A stretch of DNA of 64,000 bases from Mariannaea sp. PMI_226 (Eukaryota; Ascomycota; Sordariomycetes; Hypocreales; Nectriaceae): the NCBI GenBank assembly GCA_024336345.1, contig JANFOG010000008.1, positions 62,001 through 126,000 of the forward strand. Reading direction: 5' to 3'. The position numbers and the translations under genes were made by a program. How positions within the stretch are numbered: the stretch's first letter is position 1; each line of letters begins with the position of its first letter. The notes beneath the pieces are model-generated. The model made no database searches. It was given only the letters and a program-made list of their open reading frames with translations, and was not told where the DNA came from. Below, piece by piece: positions 47,101 through 58,354 of the stretch.

Positions 47101-48780
47101 TTTTCAGTCTTTCGTCTCCGTCATCCACAGCATTGTTCGATTTCGGCAAGTTTTGCAGGTCATTTTCTAGTTGAACTATTTTGATTTCCCACTTGGGCGA
47201 AATATATTGGTCCGGTTTTAAGCTAGGGTGGTGTTCCCATCCAGATGATAGTCCATTTTAAGCCCTTCTGTTGGGTCATAATTCGGTTTTCCTCTTCCTG
47301 ACAAGAATCGACAGGCGACCGAGGCTACTGCAGCTGCACATCATATCGTTTTTTTTTTTCACAGGCGGAAGACAACTGACCACTAATTTACGCCGGATCC
47401 GATGTCTGTATTATTTCATGACAAGTTGTTGTAAAATATGGTTAAAAAAATCCAAATCGACAGTCCGAGTAGGTTCATAATTGTGGCGGTAATAGAGGGT
47501 CGGAGTAGCCTCGCGTAAACATTCATTGAATTCTGACAGGAATCGTTTCTTGTCCACATAATTGTTCTACTCAGCACCTACTATGGACTAAGGATGGAAG
47601 GACGGAGCTCAACGACGCACGCGGTTTGACACGAGTACATAGAACCGATCGAAAAAGTTACCTGAAAAATCTGCAAGCTGAACCTATGGTGGTGCCAACA
47701 TTGATTTGAAGCATGCCGAGCCAATCGGCGGCTAAATGGTGAGGTCACCTCCCGAGATATACATTGGCGTGTTTAATCATGCACATAACACCGTCGGATC
47801 CGATTCTTGCCATCTATGCGGTGCAGAAAATGGTATGAAAATTTGACGCGCCACAGTGATGCGCTGTACGCAGGCTAAATTAACAATCACGTGGTGGAAG
47901 CGGTGTCTTTGTGAAAGCATCTGAATTGCCTATAGAAATGTACTATTGAAGATGTTCCTACTGCACCACAATAGTTATGAGATCGGATCCGATTGAGTTT
48001 CAAGAAATTCATGATACAATGTCTTGAATATAGAAAGGGTTATTTGTGCTCAAGCTTGTTGAGAGACTGATCTCATAGCTCAAAGCAAAGAGCGTCTTCC
48101 TTGCCTTATTCTATACATCACTCGTTGACTCCCTTGGATTTGGCATGCAACGGATGTAAGGCTCAACCGGAACAGAAAATAGAGTATAATAGTAGGAAAT
48201 GAATACCCCATAGCCCACTCTTACGATTGGACGCACGTGATGACAATATTATGTAGGCTCATACTGCGAGCTAATCTCAGTGTCATGGTAGATTTCCTCG
48301 ACGGCAGCATCAGAGGGAGAAGTCTAGCACGTCTCCAAAAGAAAGAAAAATGGCTTGGTCAGTGGTATCGGCCAGGAATATAACCTACACCTATCCAAAC
48401 CCATGCATAATAAAATAAGCATCAAGCACTTCTTCGCTAGTTATGTACACTGGTTTTACCAAAATTCCGTCATTATCATCAACACACACATACATTGCAC
48501 CCATACTTGCGAATATCTACGATATTAATGAGTAGACTTGTAGGCTACCTAACTTATTACACTCCTTGCCCATTAAATCAATTGCCCTGCTCTCCAACGA
48601 TATACATTGCAATTCTAAGCGAAATCGACAAAGCTATTCCCCCAATATCGCACTCGGCCATAGCAATGGCAATCTATCGCTAGAGGGCTGTGCAGGACAT
48701 CATTTTCCTCTTGATGAATATTTGTATTATTGCCTCATGCCCTGAGGTAAGCTACACTTCTTAGCTACCTGCTAAGTCCC
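44179..48780. other. 4.6 kb non-coding region with a dispersed decamer palindrome
   Basis: No gene can be supported; the longest frames (for example 44458..44790 plus and 44540..44980 minus) overlap in several frames and lack motifs. The left end is the esterase promoter and contains CCGGGG or CCCCGG at 44643, 44734, 44797 and 44947. The decamer TCGGATCCGA occurs at 44742, 44849, 45283, 47794 and 47983, with a one-base variant at 47393. Confidence 0.55.
44742..47992. repeat. Dispersed palindromic decamer TCGGATCCGA, five exact copies and one variant
   Basis: Copies are at 44742..44751, 44849..44858, 45283..45292, 47794..47803 and 47983..47992; 47393..47402 differs in the first base (CCGGATCCGA). 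Three copies are followed by TT. Flanking sequences are unrelated, so this is not one duplicated element. The core CGG-AT-CCG has the shape of an inverted CGG pair as bound by zinc-cluster dimers, with a short 2-bp spacing. Confidence 0.7.
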
Positions 48781-48789
48781 CGTAATTAG

Positions 48790-49370
48790 ACCAGCATTTC
48801 ATCCAAGGACACCCAATCTCGGCTCCGTCACCCCAATATTCCATCGAACAGTCACCCTATCACCAACACCGACGAATTCTTCACCGATGAGTTTCCAGTA
48901 GGACAAGGGATCTTCGACCACCCCTGGTAAGACGTCTCGCACGTAGTGTTACCCAAGATTGAGACTCTTATGCGAACAACATGATTGTCCCAGCTCCTGG
49001 AACATACCAGACTAGCAACACCCGCTGGTAGAAAATGCTTCCGTTTTGGAAATAAGTGAAAACATCAAGTGTCTTGGCACCTGTAGACTGTCTTGTTCCA
49101 AAGTTCAAGGGGAAGTTCACAAGTCCTGCCTTGAGTACTCTGATCGGATTGAAAGGTCACAATCTCGCTTGTCTCATCAGCGGGTTTGCCGTTCTTCATG
49201 ATAAGCAGCTCGCACTCAGGGTCTAGATCCGCTATGTCCGTTTGACCCCAGTAGCGGTAAGTTGTCTATGGATAGACAAATGATATTAGCTACGGGCGAC
49301 TCCGACGCAGGCGCGGCAGAAGAGAAGGTTGCTACTGAAATATGGAGTATGAAAAGATTTATTGTAGCTT
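48790..49370 (-). pseudogene. Remnant of a small secreted protein gene
   Basis: Reading the minus strand, coding-like pieces follow one another in changing frames. About 49305-49365 gives NLFILHISVATFSSAAPA, which looks like a signal peptide but begins at an ATA where an ATG would be expected. About 49140-49260 gives TYRYWGQTDIADLDPECE and ends KPADETSEIVTFQS. About 48985-49130 gives LVNFPLNFGTRQSTGAK and LDVFTYFQNGSIFYQRVLL. About 48800-48940 gives PLSYWKLIGEEFVGVGD and RVTVRWNIGV, ending with TGA. The short gaps lack space for normal introns (one would be about 28 nt), so at least two frameshifts and loss of the start codon are implied. I do not recognise the family. An alternative is a functional gene whose introns I misplaced. 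Confidence 0.4.
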
Positions 49371-50111
49371 GAAGGATGAATTAGATGTGGCTGGATATGA
49401 TTTGATGAAGTAGAAGGGCATGGCGATGATGACATATTTCGGAAATACCAGAGAAGGGATTGAGCTACCATGAATTTATACCTCAAATCGAAAACAATAT
49501 TCATTTGCCCAATCAAACTAATCAATGCAGCACACCTTTCATTTAGTTTTCCAATGGTGACGGAGCTCGCGATTGCGCGATTGGTAAAATGCGTTTGTCG
49601 ATATAGGCGCAAACATTGATTTGGGTAACGGGGAAACCGTTATATATGGGTATGAGGCAACAGAATAACGCGATCATTGCGATTATTGCTGGATCTTTTT
49701 GGTTTATTGGTCAAGTGGGTATTGCCTCCTTTCTTTGTCACATCTAGGCCCGTATCATGTGGTTGTGACCCGAATTGAGAATGGCTGTCTAACTTTCCTT
49801 TTGCTCTAAACTTGTAACCCAATATTGAAGATTGAGCGGTATATTGAAGCTCGTTTCTTCTTCGGAAGTAAACTAAATAATTGTTCTAATGGCGAGAGTA
49901 CTACCGAGTGTTGAGCAGTCATCTCCCGGGGCCCTTACGTTACTCGACACCACTACCACCACGGCGCAGGGAGGGATTACGTCCATCTCTGTTGATGCCT
50001 TCAAGATTACATTCTCAGTAGAGAGTTCGACGCCGCCTTTATTATCACACTCACACGCAATGTGACATTTGCTTTACAGAACAGTATATTTCTGCAGGCA
50101 AAAACATTCCT
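49371..50111. other. Intergenic region, no gene
   Basis: Upstream of the secreted remnant and downstream of the large secreted protein gene. Only short frames such as 49640..49822 minus occur. No repeats seen. Confidence 0.5.
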
Positions 50112-53100
50112 TTATACACTATGGGGAAAGTTTCTCAAAGCTGTCAGGCCCGCTGTCAAGCCCTCCCATCCATCATTAGCATCGCCGTAAGTTCCGTTAT
50201 ATACATCATATGGGTTCCAGATATGACCTCGACCCCTATCGTTGCAATTATTACAGCCGTTAACGGTAATGTGGCATCTGTTCTTGAGATATGTACTACC
50301 ACACTCACCAGCCTCATTAAGTTGATAGATATTAAGCATCGAGTCCTTAATCTGCCGATCAGTCATACCCTGGGCAAATGCATCAGGGTCATCACATGTC
50401 CAGATGACAGTGCACCCATAATTAATACTAAAAAGCGATTCAATCCCTTCTGCAACAATTGATAAAGGGAAAATCGAGTTCACAATGTCTGCACCAGTCT
50501 GATCAGGCCATACAGCAGAGGTATACTCATGGTAGACAACATCATCTATATACCGTGCTGCAGCATATAGGCATGATTGTTTTGTAAGAGAACTGCAAAT
50601 AGGTGATCCATGGTGGTCGCCATGGTCCTAGTCTGAGCTTGGAGGCGCAGGTGCAATATATGGATTAGTGGTAGGGCTGGAATTATTAGGATCAGGAGAG
50701 CTGCAGCCTATTATGCAGTATTTCTGGTTAGCTATAAATAATTCTTTTATTCCGAATATATACATACATTGGTCCCAGATTTTTATTTTCTGAGAGTCAT
50801 AACGGCAGCCGTCAGCGCCAAAGTAGACATCATTATAGTTGGCAGGCCAGCGAGCTTGGAGTTGGCAGGTTGCTGTGGAATGGAGATAGTCATCAATAGA
50901 GGAATTAAAGCCAGATAAGATTAGTATGGTGCCATATTCCTCATCAGGTTTAGAGGCAACATCTATTAAATATTGACGTTAGTAACCAAGTAAGACTCAG
51001 GTTTTCGAGTATTACATACTATAAGAGCTCTCATAGACATTAGATATGGCGCCAGCATCAGAAGCACAGCGTGGAGAACCATTCATCAAGATGCAGCCAG
51101 CAGAATTATCAACATGCTAAAGAGTTAGAATTATTAGTATAATGTTATATAATAAAGGCCATATTAGAATAGGGAATACATACTACATTGGTACCATCGG
51201 GATTTGGAGTGGAATGCTCTAAAGGGGTGCACACTGGGTTGTTAGACCCATGAATCAAAGTGCAAACCATACCATTAGTAGTAATAGTCTGGACATCAGG
51301 AACATTCTGGGTCTGTGTAGCCGGTTCAGTGGTGGGAGGATCCTGGCTACTCGACAACACGGTGGAAAAGGTGGTGGGTATGGTTGTGGCATCAACCACA
51401 CTTGTCGAAGTTGCTGGAGGAAGGTCAGACTTTGTTTGCGGTGTGGTTTCAACCGTGGTTTCAACCGGAGGCCCAGGGGTGGTTGTCGGCTGCTGAGCAG
51501 CAGGAGTAGTCGACCCAGGGTTTGGATTCTGACCAATGATGATAGTCTGCTCGGTCACAGTGTTATGGAAAGTAACGGTATTTCCCCCAGGCGTCGTCTC
51601 AGGTGGTGAAGGGGTCTTGGTATTCTCACTCCCAGCTGTAGACGTATCGGTCGCAGCCTGGCTAGCACTGCTGGTACCGGTATTGGGACGCGGGTTAAGG
51701 GCGCATGCACCAGGGCCGTCTCGCTTCATTATATTAGTCGTCCAGGGTATAAAGTCTTTCTGCCTGACCTGCAAGTCTTCAACCCACAGCCGGTAGCGTC
51801 CCATAATCAGACAAGGAACTCCTCCCATATGGTTAATTGCCCAATACTGGTTCTGATCAGCTTCGACAATGGTCCTACCCGCAAAACCGACTTCAGTAGA
51901 CTTGGTTGGATCAGTACGAGTGTACCCCATCACCCTCACGGAACTTCCAGGAATCGCGCTATGTATCTTGTTTGCGATCAGGACCGCCCGCGCTTGATAT
52001 CGAAATTGATCAAGGATTGAATAAGTAACCATATCCCAAAGAGTGCTATCAGGAGTCAGAACATATATTTCAGGGTTATAAATTTCATGCAAAGGACCGG
52101 GTCGATCGTCTGTACCGACGAGTTCCCTAATGCTCCGTGTAGTAGGCGAACCATTTATAAGCGCCCTGTAGCTGTTGTCCGCGAAATATTGATCATCCGA
52201 CGGAACATAATCAGTGCCGGGGACGATGAAAACAGGAATTTCCCAAATGTGAGAAATATAGGTTCCTTTTTCAGATATAATGATTACCGATGTGCATCCG
52301 TAGATACCATTAACACCAGCGCCGCCGCTCCCAAATGTTGGGAAGTTATACCAAACCCCACTAACAGGCACGCTTTGGGGCACCCATACAGGTGCCAGCA
52401 TACTGACATATTGGCCATCTCGCTCACCTGCGTCGGGGAGGGCGCGCTCAACAAAAGATGAATCAGCCAACTTCTCAGCTCGCAGATTGAGCAACCTCTC
52501 TCTTTTAGCCATGAGCAATCCAGGTGCAGCAGTCGGGAGCTCGGAGAGAGTGCTAGTAGGGAGACTTGCACAATCTACAGTTGCTATGATGCTCATCTGT
52601 GCGTCACTGAGGGGGACCTGGCCCATTGGGCAAGATTGGCCGCAGGTGTCAGGTGCACAAGGAATCCCAATCGCTTGTGATGTAGTCGTAGCTGGAGCGC
52701 TCGTCGTCTCGGTGTTGGACTCGATTGTCGACTCCTTTGTTTGGCTAGCCTCGGAGTTGTTCTTGGTTGGCTCACCATCGCCGCCTCCATCTCCCTCATT
52801 GCCCAAGTCGGACACCTTGCTCATAGTTTCTGAAAAGACACCGCCGGCGACAGCAGCGGCAGCGAATGCCGGAGCAAGTTCCGCAAGGACGGGTATAGCT
52901 GCAGCCGGCGTCGCAACCACTGGGGCCAGAAGACTAAGCTTAGACCCATACCATGCGAGCAGAGCTGCCAGAGCGAGGAGACTTGCGTCCACTTTATCAG
53001 AGTCGTCATGGCTCAAACTGCTCTTCTCGATCCCCTTAAGTTCACTCTGTATGGAGTTTAGCTGCTGATAATTTTGCTTTGCGTTCTTATTAAATGCTTG

Positions 53101-53649
53101 AATTTCCTCAGCGGACGGAGATGGGTTGGCGGCTAGGGAGGATACAGCTGTAGCCACGTTGGTAAATGAACTGCTTGCACTGGTAGCGCTAATAGCAATA
53201 ACCACCAAGCCACTAGGTGCAATTGATGTTGTTATCGGAAGATTGGTATTTGTGGTAATAAGAGTAGAGGTAGGAATGCCACTATTGCTTATAGATGGGG
53301 TGGTAAGTGGGCCAGAAGGGTGAATGAGAGTAGTTGTTGTTATGCTTTCAGCATTACTAGTTATTATGCCCTCAGCATTACTAGTTATTATACCTTTAGT
53401 GCCATCATCTGTGGTGCCTGGTGTAGTAAAGATTGTCCCCGGTGTAGTAAAAATACTCCCCGGTGTAGACGCCCCTGGAATTGACGCTCCTGGAGTTGTG
53501 TGGACGCGAGCAGTTGTGCGGATTGAACCAGTTGTTGCCAAGGTACTCTCAGTAGCAGCAGGGTCTAATTGGCGATAAAATTTAGGAATGCCGGCATGAA
53601 CTCTAGAGAAGAAGAGGGCAATAGCCGCTATTTCTAATAGAGGGAGCAT
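50112..53649 (-). CDS. Very large Thr/Ser-rich secreted protein with in-frame TAG before its C-terminal domain
   Basis: Exons are 51184..53649, 51020..51116, 50768..50962 and a last exon from 50707. The frame ends at TAG 50628..50630 (945 residues), yet the same frame then stays open to 50112 (1117 residues if read through). Architecture: signal peptide MLPLLEIAAIALFFSRVHA; a Thr/Ser-rich stalk with short repeats (residues about 30-170); an Ala-rich hydrophobic stretch (about 220-270); CAPDTCGQSCPMGQ; then a conserved-looking block (about 425-650) with GVWYNFPTFG, IYGCTSVIIISEKGTYISHI and NQYWAINHMGG; another Thr/Pro-rich linker; and Cys-rich exons (NSAGCILMNGSPRCAS). Beyond the TAG lies GCTVIWTCDDPDAF, then CGSTYLKNRCHITVNGCNNC. 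I believe these blocks recur in fungal secreted proteins, but I cannot assign a biochemical function. It should be cell-wall-associated or released. Confidence 0.8.
53349..53500. repeat. Short tandem repeats in the stalk of the large secreted protein
   Basis: Two arrays lie within the coding sequence. At about 53349-53395 a 24-base unit encoding GIITSNAE is present twice, followed by a variant. At about 53419-53475 a unit encoding a TPGTIFT-like peptide repeats two to three times. Such in-frame repeats commonly vary in number in fungal surface proteins. Confidence 0.65.
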
Positions 53650-56312
53650 TTTGTTATAGCAATTGATGAAATGGACGTGAATTAATGATGAGAAATATAT
53701 AAGTAGAATATTATATAAAATTTATAATTGGCCTCCAAAAATAAACTATTAGCAATATCACAAAATACAATTATCAAAAAGAAAAAAAAAGAGGGATTTA
53801 AAATAGAATATGGCAAAAGAATTAAATACTTGCAAGTACATACCATAAATATCGCAGAAAGCTAACTACTTAGCTACAGAGATTTTGAGATTAATTAATC
53901 ATAATGAAATGCTTACTTCCTAGCAGATCTGAAACAAAATGAAAACTCCTCAATCTCAATTTCCAATCATCTGACAATCTAAAGTACCGCCGTGGTTTCG
54001 GAGGGTGCCACAATGGATAAGGTGTGAATACACCAAAGAGAGTGACTTAATGATGGTAAGCTCCCGCAGTTGGCACAATCGTGTTGACGACACACCACCG
54101 CCCACATTCACCATACCCTGTGGGCTACTTGGCTCCTTGACATAGCATGCAGAAAGGGTTCAATGGGTAATTAGTTTAGCTCCTGTATGAAGTACTAGGT
54201 ACTTCCCCCTACATACTGAGAGCACAGGGTGGCCGAGAATGGGAACAGGGTGGCTCGGGGAGTGGTCAACATGAACAAAGTGGGTGGTATGCAAAACGTT
54301 CATACGGTGGTTACACAAGTGTTACACAAGGGAGGTGACCAAGGCTAGCTGTTGCCACGTGCTACTCATTGGGCTCAATCTCTAGAGGAAAAAAGAAACT
54401 ACAAATAAGTTTACTGTATATGTACTGTATAAAAGTCAGTATATTGCAGATCCCTGAATTAAAATTGAAGTGTCATGCAACCTAGTTCGCCTCGACCCTG
54501 TGAGCGCTAGCTCGGCCGCTCAGCTATAAATGTAGGTACTTGATGAGGAATCATGCTTATGTACAGTTGTACAGTATGCTATTAGTCGTTAGCAGGTAGC
54601 GCTAGTCGAGTAAGGTAGTCCTGAATGGAGTCGCATTTATCAAGCAGGTCCAGAACCATGTAAGTTGCACTCCACATATCCACAACACAGACGTCCCGAG
54701 TAACTATCCAGAATCCAGGCTTCGACGAGGATGAAGATACCGAAGACTCCAGTCTCTACATATAGTGACGCAAGCGCTTAGATAGATACACGTTGGCAAG
54801 TTCTCAATATGATAGCATGATCTAGTGAAGAAAAGAATGCAGTTGTATATCCAATTGCCGAACCCTTCGGATTTGTTGAAATGACATCTCTCACCTTTCA
54901 CAAGCCAGCCCAATTATCATGACCAATCGAGCCGTTATGACGTTGCTGCCTCGAGCGTAGCCTGACTAGAGTAATTGAGTCGATCTGACGACTAGGTTCC
55001 AATCACTTTTTTCCAGAAACTGGTTCTCGCCCGCTCCTTGAGTGTTGCACTCCGTTTTCATTATAATTTCCCCCTTGAATACGAACTCAGTTTGTTGTGC
55101 CCTTCAATCGGGAAAAGAGCACACTGTGCTAAATTTGTATGATCCTTTTTCCCGCCTTGTGGGCCAGGGAGTTGGTTATCTTGCACGGAGATGTCACGCC
55201 ACAGGCAACCGTTGTGAGTTCCCAAGTAAGGAATTTTCTATACTGCAACTTGGTTTATCCGGTTGTGGATGGGTCACTCAAGAGGCTACCGACAAAGCCA
55301 CGTTGTAGTCTGACTGGATACGATTATGGCAAGTCGATATGTGTTTCACTTCTTTTTTTTGTTTTTGGAGAACTTTTGTAATCAATCCATAGATTATTCA
55401 AATGATGTGCTGGTCGGATTGTCATCAAGACGGGCTCGTACCGCAGTTGCGCACATGTTGATCATCAAGCATGGAAAATCGATGGGCGGGACTCTGGCGG
55501 TAAGGCAAGGTATTTTCTCTCCTGTTGATTGTTTGACCGATGATTCCTAAGCATAAAAACATGTAGTTTTTGAAGGACTACCCAGTTCCCTTTTAGGTCA
55601 GGTGTTAAGGTTATCCGACTTTTGTTGGCTGGAGTGGAGCCATTTTGTGTGTTTCCGAAGACTCTGAGGACCCCTAAGAATATGCTGGTCCGGTTGCCTT
55701 TTCCAACGACTCTCTCACGCCATGACAAACCCACCAGCTGGCGAGTATGTTTTGAACGCGACTTCGCGCTTTGTAAAAAGGCGTAAAATGTGCAAGGAAG
55801 AAGCCCGTAACTGGCTCCACGCTTGCTTTTGTACGAATACAGGGTAAAGCAGGTTAGATAGCATGATGGTATGCACCAACCATTTCGCCAGGGATAATTA
55901 GGATAATGATGTGAGCGTTTCGTCAGCTTGAGCTGGTGGCATAGTTGAAGGATCTCCTTGCTTACTATTGATAAAAACAACAATAATAATATTGATAATA
56001 ATTTGATTAGCTGATTTCCTTCCTTTCTAGACCCATGATGTGGCTTTTCTGAGCCAGCTGTCGCGACCTGTTTCACACGTCTTTTGTGCATCATGAACCC
56101 CCTGGCTGGTGGGTGATTTTAGGTGCGAGTTTTCCTCCCAACAAACAATATAGATACCCTAATCTTCCATATTAATACTATAAAATCTCTTTAGGTCAGC
56201 CGCCTGTGACACCTCTGCTCACATATTAGAATCCTTACCCTGCGCTGGGTGAGCACTCGAAGTGTCTCACTTCGGCATAACGTTCGCACGCTGCTGGAGA
56301 GAGACAAATCTG
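53650..56312. other. 2.7 kb region with no supported gene
   Basis: This includes the promoter of the large secreted protein. A 209-codon minus frame at 55465..56094 is long but has an odd composition, no signal or domain, and overlaps other frames; I do not call it a gene. Otherwise nothing is recognised. Confidence 0.5.
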
Positions 56313-57428
56313 TCAAGCGATGGTTCCTACTTGATCCTCCTGTTCCATACCCTCAATCTCCGCCCATTTCTTTGCAACGATCCCTTCCTCAATCACCCTC
56401 TTCATTTCGTCACTTCCAAATTTCGCTGCGTACTCAGCCGCACTTCCATAAGCACCCGTAGCGTGAGGATTCCCCCCCTTACTCAGCAACCACCTCACAC
56501 GCTCAACAGCGCCTGCAATAACAGCATGCACAATCGCATATCTTGGTGTCATCAACCGGCTCACAGGGGCATAGTTCACGTCAACCCCTGCATCGACAAG
56601 CAACTCCATTATCGGTATCCTCCCAGCGTCAAACTCTTTACTCAGCCTGGCGCGCTCGTACAGTGGGTTAGTGCCAGGCGGGGTTGCTGCTGATGCGCAT
56701 TGCAACGGTGTTCCATTGTGGACCCGAGCCCCAGCATCAAGGAGAATTTTTACAGCCTCCACGGTGCCATGAGCCGCCGCTGACTCTAGTGCAGCACATG
56801 AATCTGTGTCGGGGAGACCCAGACGGTCGCGGTTGTCACGTTGAGTGCCGAGATTGGGGTCGGCGCCGTGAGTGATAAACCAGACAAGGAGTGAAGGGTT
56901 TGAAATCACTTTGGGGAGCAGAACTTCTCCGTAGTATCCTGGCACGTTAGGATTCCAGCTGTGTTGAGTAAGAAACTCAAAGAGGGGGATTTGTTGGTCC
57001 GGGGGGGCCGAGAGAACCAGATCCGGGGTTACGCGGAGAATTGGGGCGCCCCTGGCGAGAAGATACTGAGTAGTATCAGTGTTGCCCGCACTGATTGCGT
57101 ATGTGAGACCGTGGTGAAGGAAAGCAGGTGTGTTAGTCCCGGAGACGATGGTGGACTGAAGAGCAGAGACTGGTCCATGGCGACAGGCATACTCAAATAA
57201 AAAGAGTTGGGAAGAGGGAACTCTTCCCAGGAGAAAAGGCGATTTGCTTATGAATTCGAGGTCTCCAGGCTCCCTGATTGGGATATCGTCATAAGACGTG
57301 CCCATGATCATTGACTGGGTCTGCATTTCTTGTCGTTGCTGGGGGCTGTGATGGTTCATTATGCTTGTGGGGGGGCTATGCCTGCTCGCTGGTATCATCT
57401 GCATTTGTTGCTGCCGTGCTTGCATCAC
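56313..57428 (-). CDS. Ankyrin-repeat protein
   Basis: Single exon of 371 codons. The first 40 residues are Gln/Met/Ser/His-rich and probably disordered. From about residue 75 the sequence consists of ankyrin-type helix-turn-helix units: LFEYACRHGPVSALQSTI, LTYAISAGNTDTTQYLLARGA, LVWFITHGADPN, ALESAAAHGTVEAVKILLDAGA, PIMELLVDAGVDVN, IVHAVIAGAVERVRWLLSKGG and SAAEYAAKFGSDEMKRVIEEG. That is at least six recognisable repeats, several imperfect. No catalytic, NACHT or F-box domain is attached. It should act as a protein-binding scaffold in the cytosol or nucleus; partner unknown. Confidence 0.9.
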   Translation of the reverse strand: MMQARQQQMQMIPASRHSPPTSIMNHHSPQQRQEMQTQSMIMGTSYDDIPIREPGDLEFISKSPFLLGRVPSSQLFLFEYACRHGPVSALQSTIVSGTNTPAFLHHGLTYAISAGNTDTTQYLLARGAPILRVTPDLVLSAPPDQQIPLFEFLTQHSWNPNVPGYYGEVLLPKVISNPSLLVWFITHGADPNLGTQRDNRDRLGLPDTDSCAALESAAAHGTVEAVKILLDAGARVHNGTPLQCASAATPPGTNPLYERARLSKEFDAGRIPIMELLVDAGVDVNYAPVSRLMTPRYAIVHAVIAGAVERVRWLLSKGGNPHATGAYGSAAEYAAKFGSDEMKRVIEEGIVAKKWAEIEGMEQEDQVGTIA

Positions 57429-58354
57429 GACTCCTTGTTGACTCCGGAGCTGCTCTGCTGAAGATATTTTATGTTGCTTATGGATAAGAAGGTTTCGAAA
57501 CGAAGGGTGACGGGTTTATATGCTGGCCCTGTCCGCAATGTTTTGCGGTTGTTTTATAAGGCCTATGACTACGAATGCGAGCCAATCAAATTGTGACAAG
57601 CAAAGTGAAAAGTGTATTAGGTAATGTAAGCGGCATATGTCAAAGACGTGAATTTTATCCCCAACACACTATGTATATGTTACATTACATATAACTTTCT
57701 TGCCTAATCTGACTTGCTCCCATCTATGAGAGGTATTTTTTTTTTCAAGTTTGTTAGTCTCAGGTTATCTAGTAAATGGGTTTGTATTTCTTCTCAGAAA
57801 ATTGGGCTCGCTCGACTTTATGTCATTCCAACACATCGAATTCATAATTGTGACCATTTAGCCAATTCTTGGTGGTGTCATGAAATATCTCGGCCGGGTT
57901 CAGACATGACTATCACTCGTGTCCTTCAACAAACGCTAGGACGCGCAAATTCGCCGGGCGGTCTTGAACAAGGACTCACCGCTGGCTGAGATGGGCTCTA
58001 AGGAATACATCAAGGTAAAGAACGATCGGGGGAAGGGGGGGGGGGGGGCAGTTACGTTTAACGATACCCAGCGTGGACATTATTGATGGGGTGCGTGAAC
58101 ATGTGAGAAAGTAAATTTGACTGTCGATGGCTTATCAAAAGCCATTCAACGTAAGTCCTCCCATGTCTTCGTGAAAGACTTTGATGCTGTTTAAGCTATG
58201 TAGATAGTTCGTCATCATAGGCTTTCAAGTATTCTTGCCAAGTCCCCGATCGTAGACAATCTGCGCTTCCCAAAAAGAAATACACAATCAAACTAAGCTC
58301 ACCCTACGATTGATCATCCTCAGCAATGTCCTGTTTCATAAAGCGATGGGTTTC
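57429..58354. other. Intergenic region with a long G run
   Basis: Lies between the ankyrin gene promoter and the 3' end of the tannase-like gene. A homopolymeric run of about 14 G occurs at 58035..58048. No gene is recognised. Confidence 0.6.

Noticed and set aside
51250..53578. Many open frames on the plus strand opposite the large secreted protein
   Set aside because: They are shadows of a low-complexity Thr/Ser-rich coding sequence; the minus strand has the signal peptide, introns and motifs.
55465..56094. 209-codon minus frame
   Set aside because: No domain or signal peptide, strange composition with repeated basic stretches, AT-rich region, and shorter competing frames; length alone is not enough.
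58035..58048. G14 run as a functional G-quadruplex or telomeric repeat
   Set aside because: A single homopolymer, not a G3-loop pattern or TTAGGG repeat; more likely slippage or sequencing-sensitive sequence.
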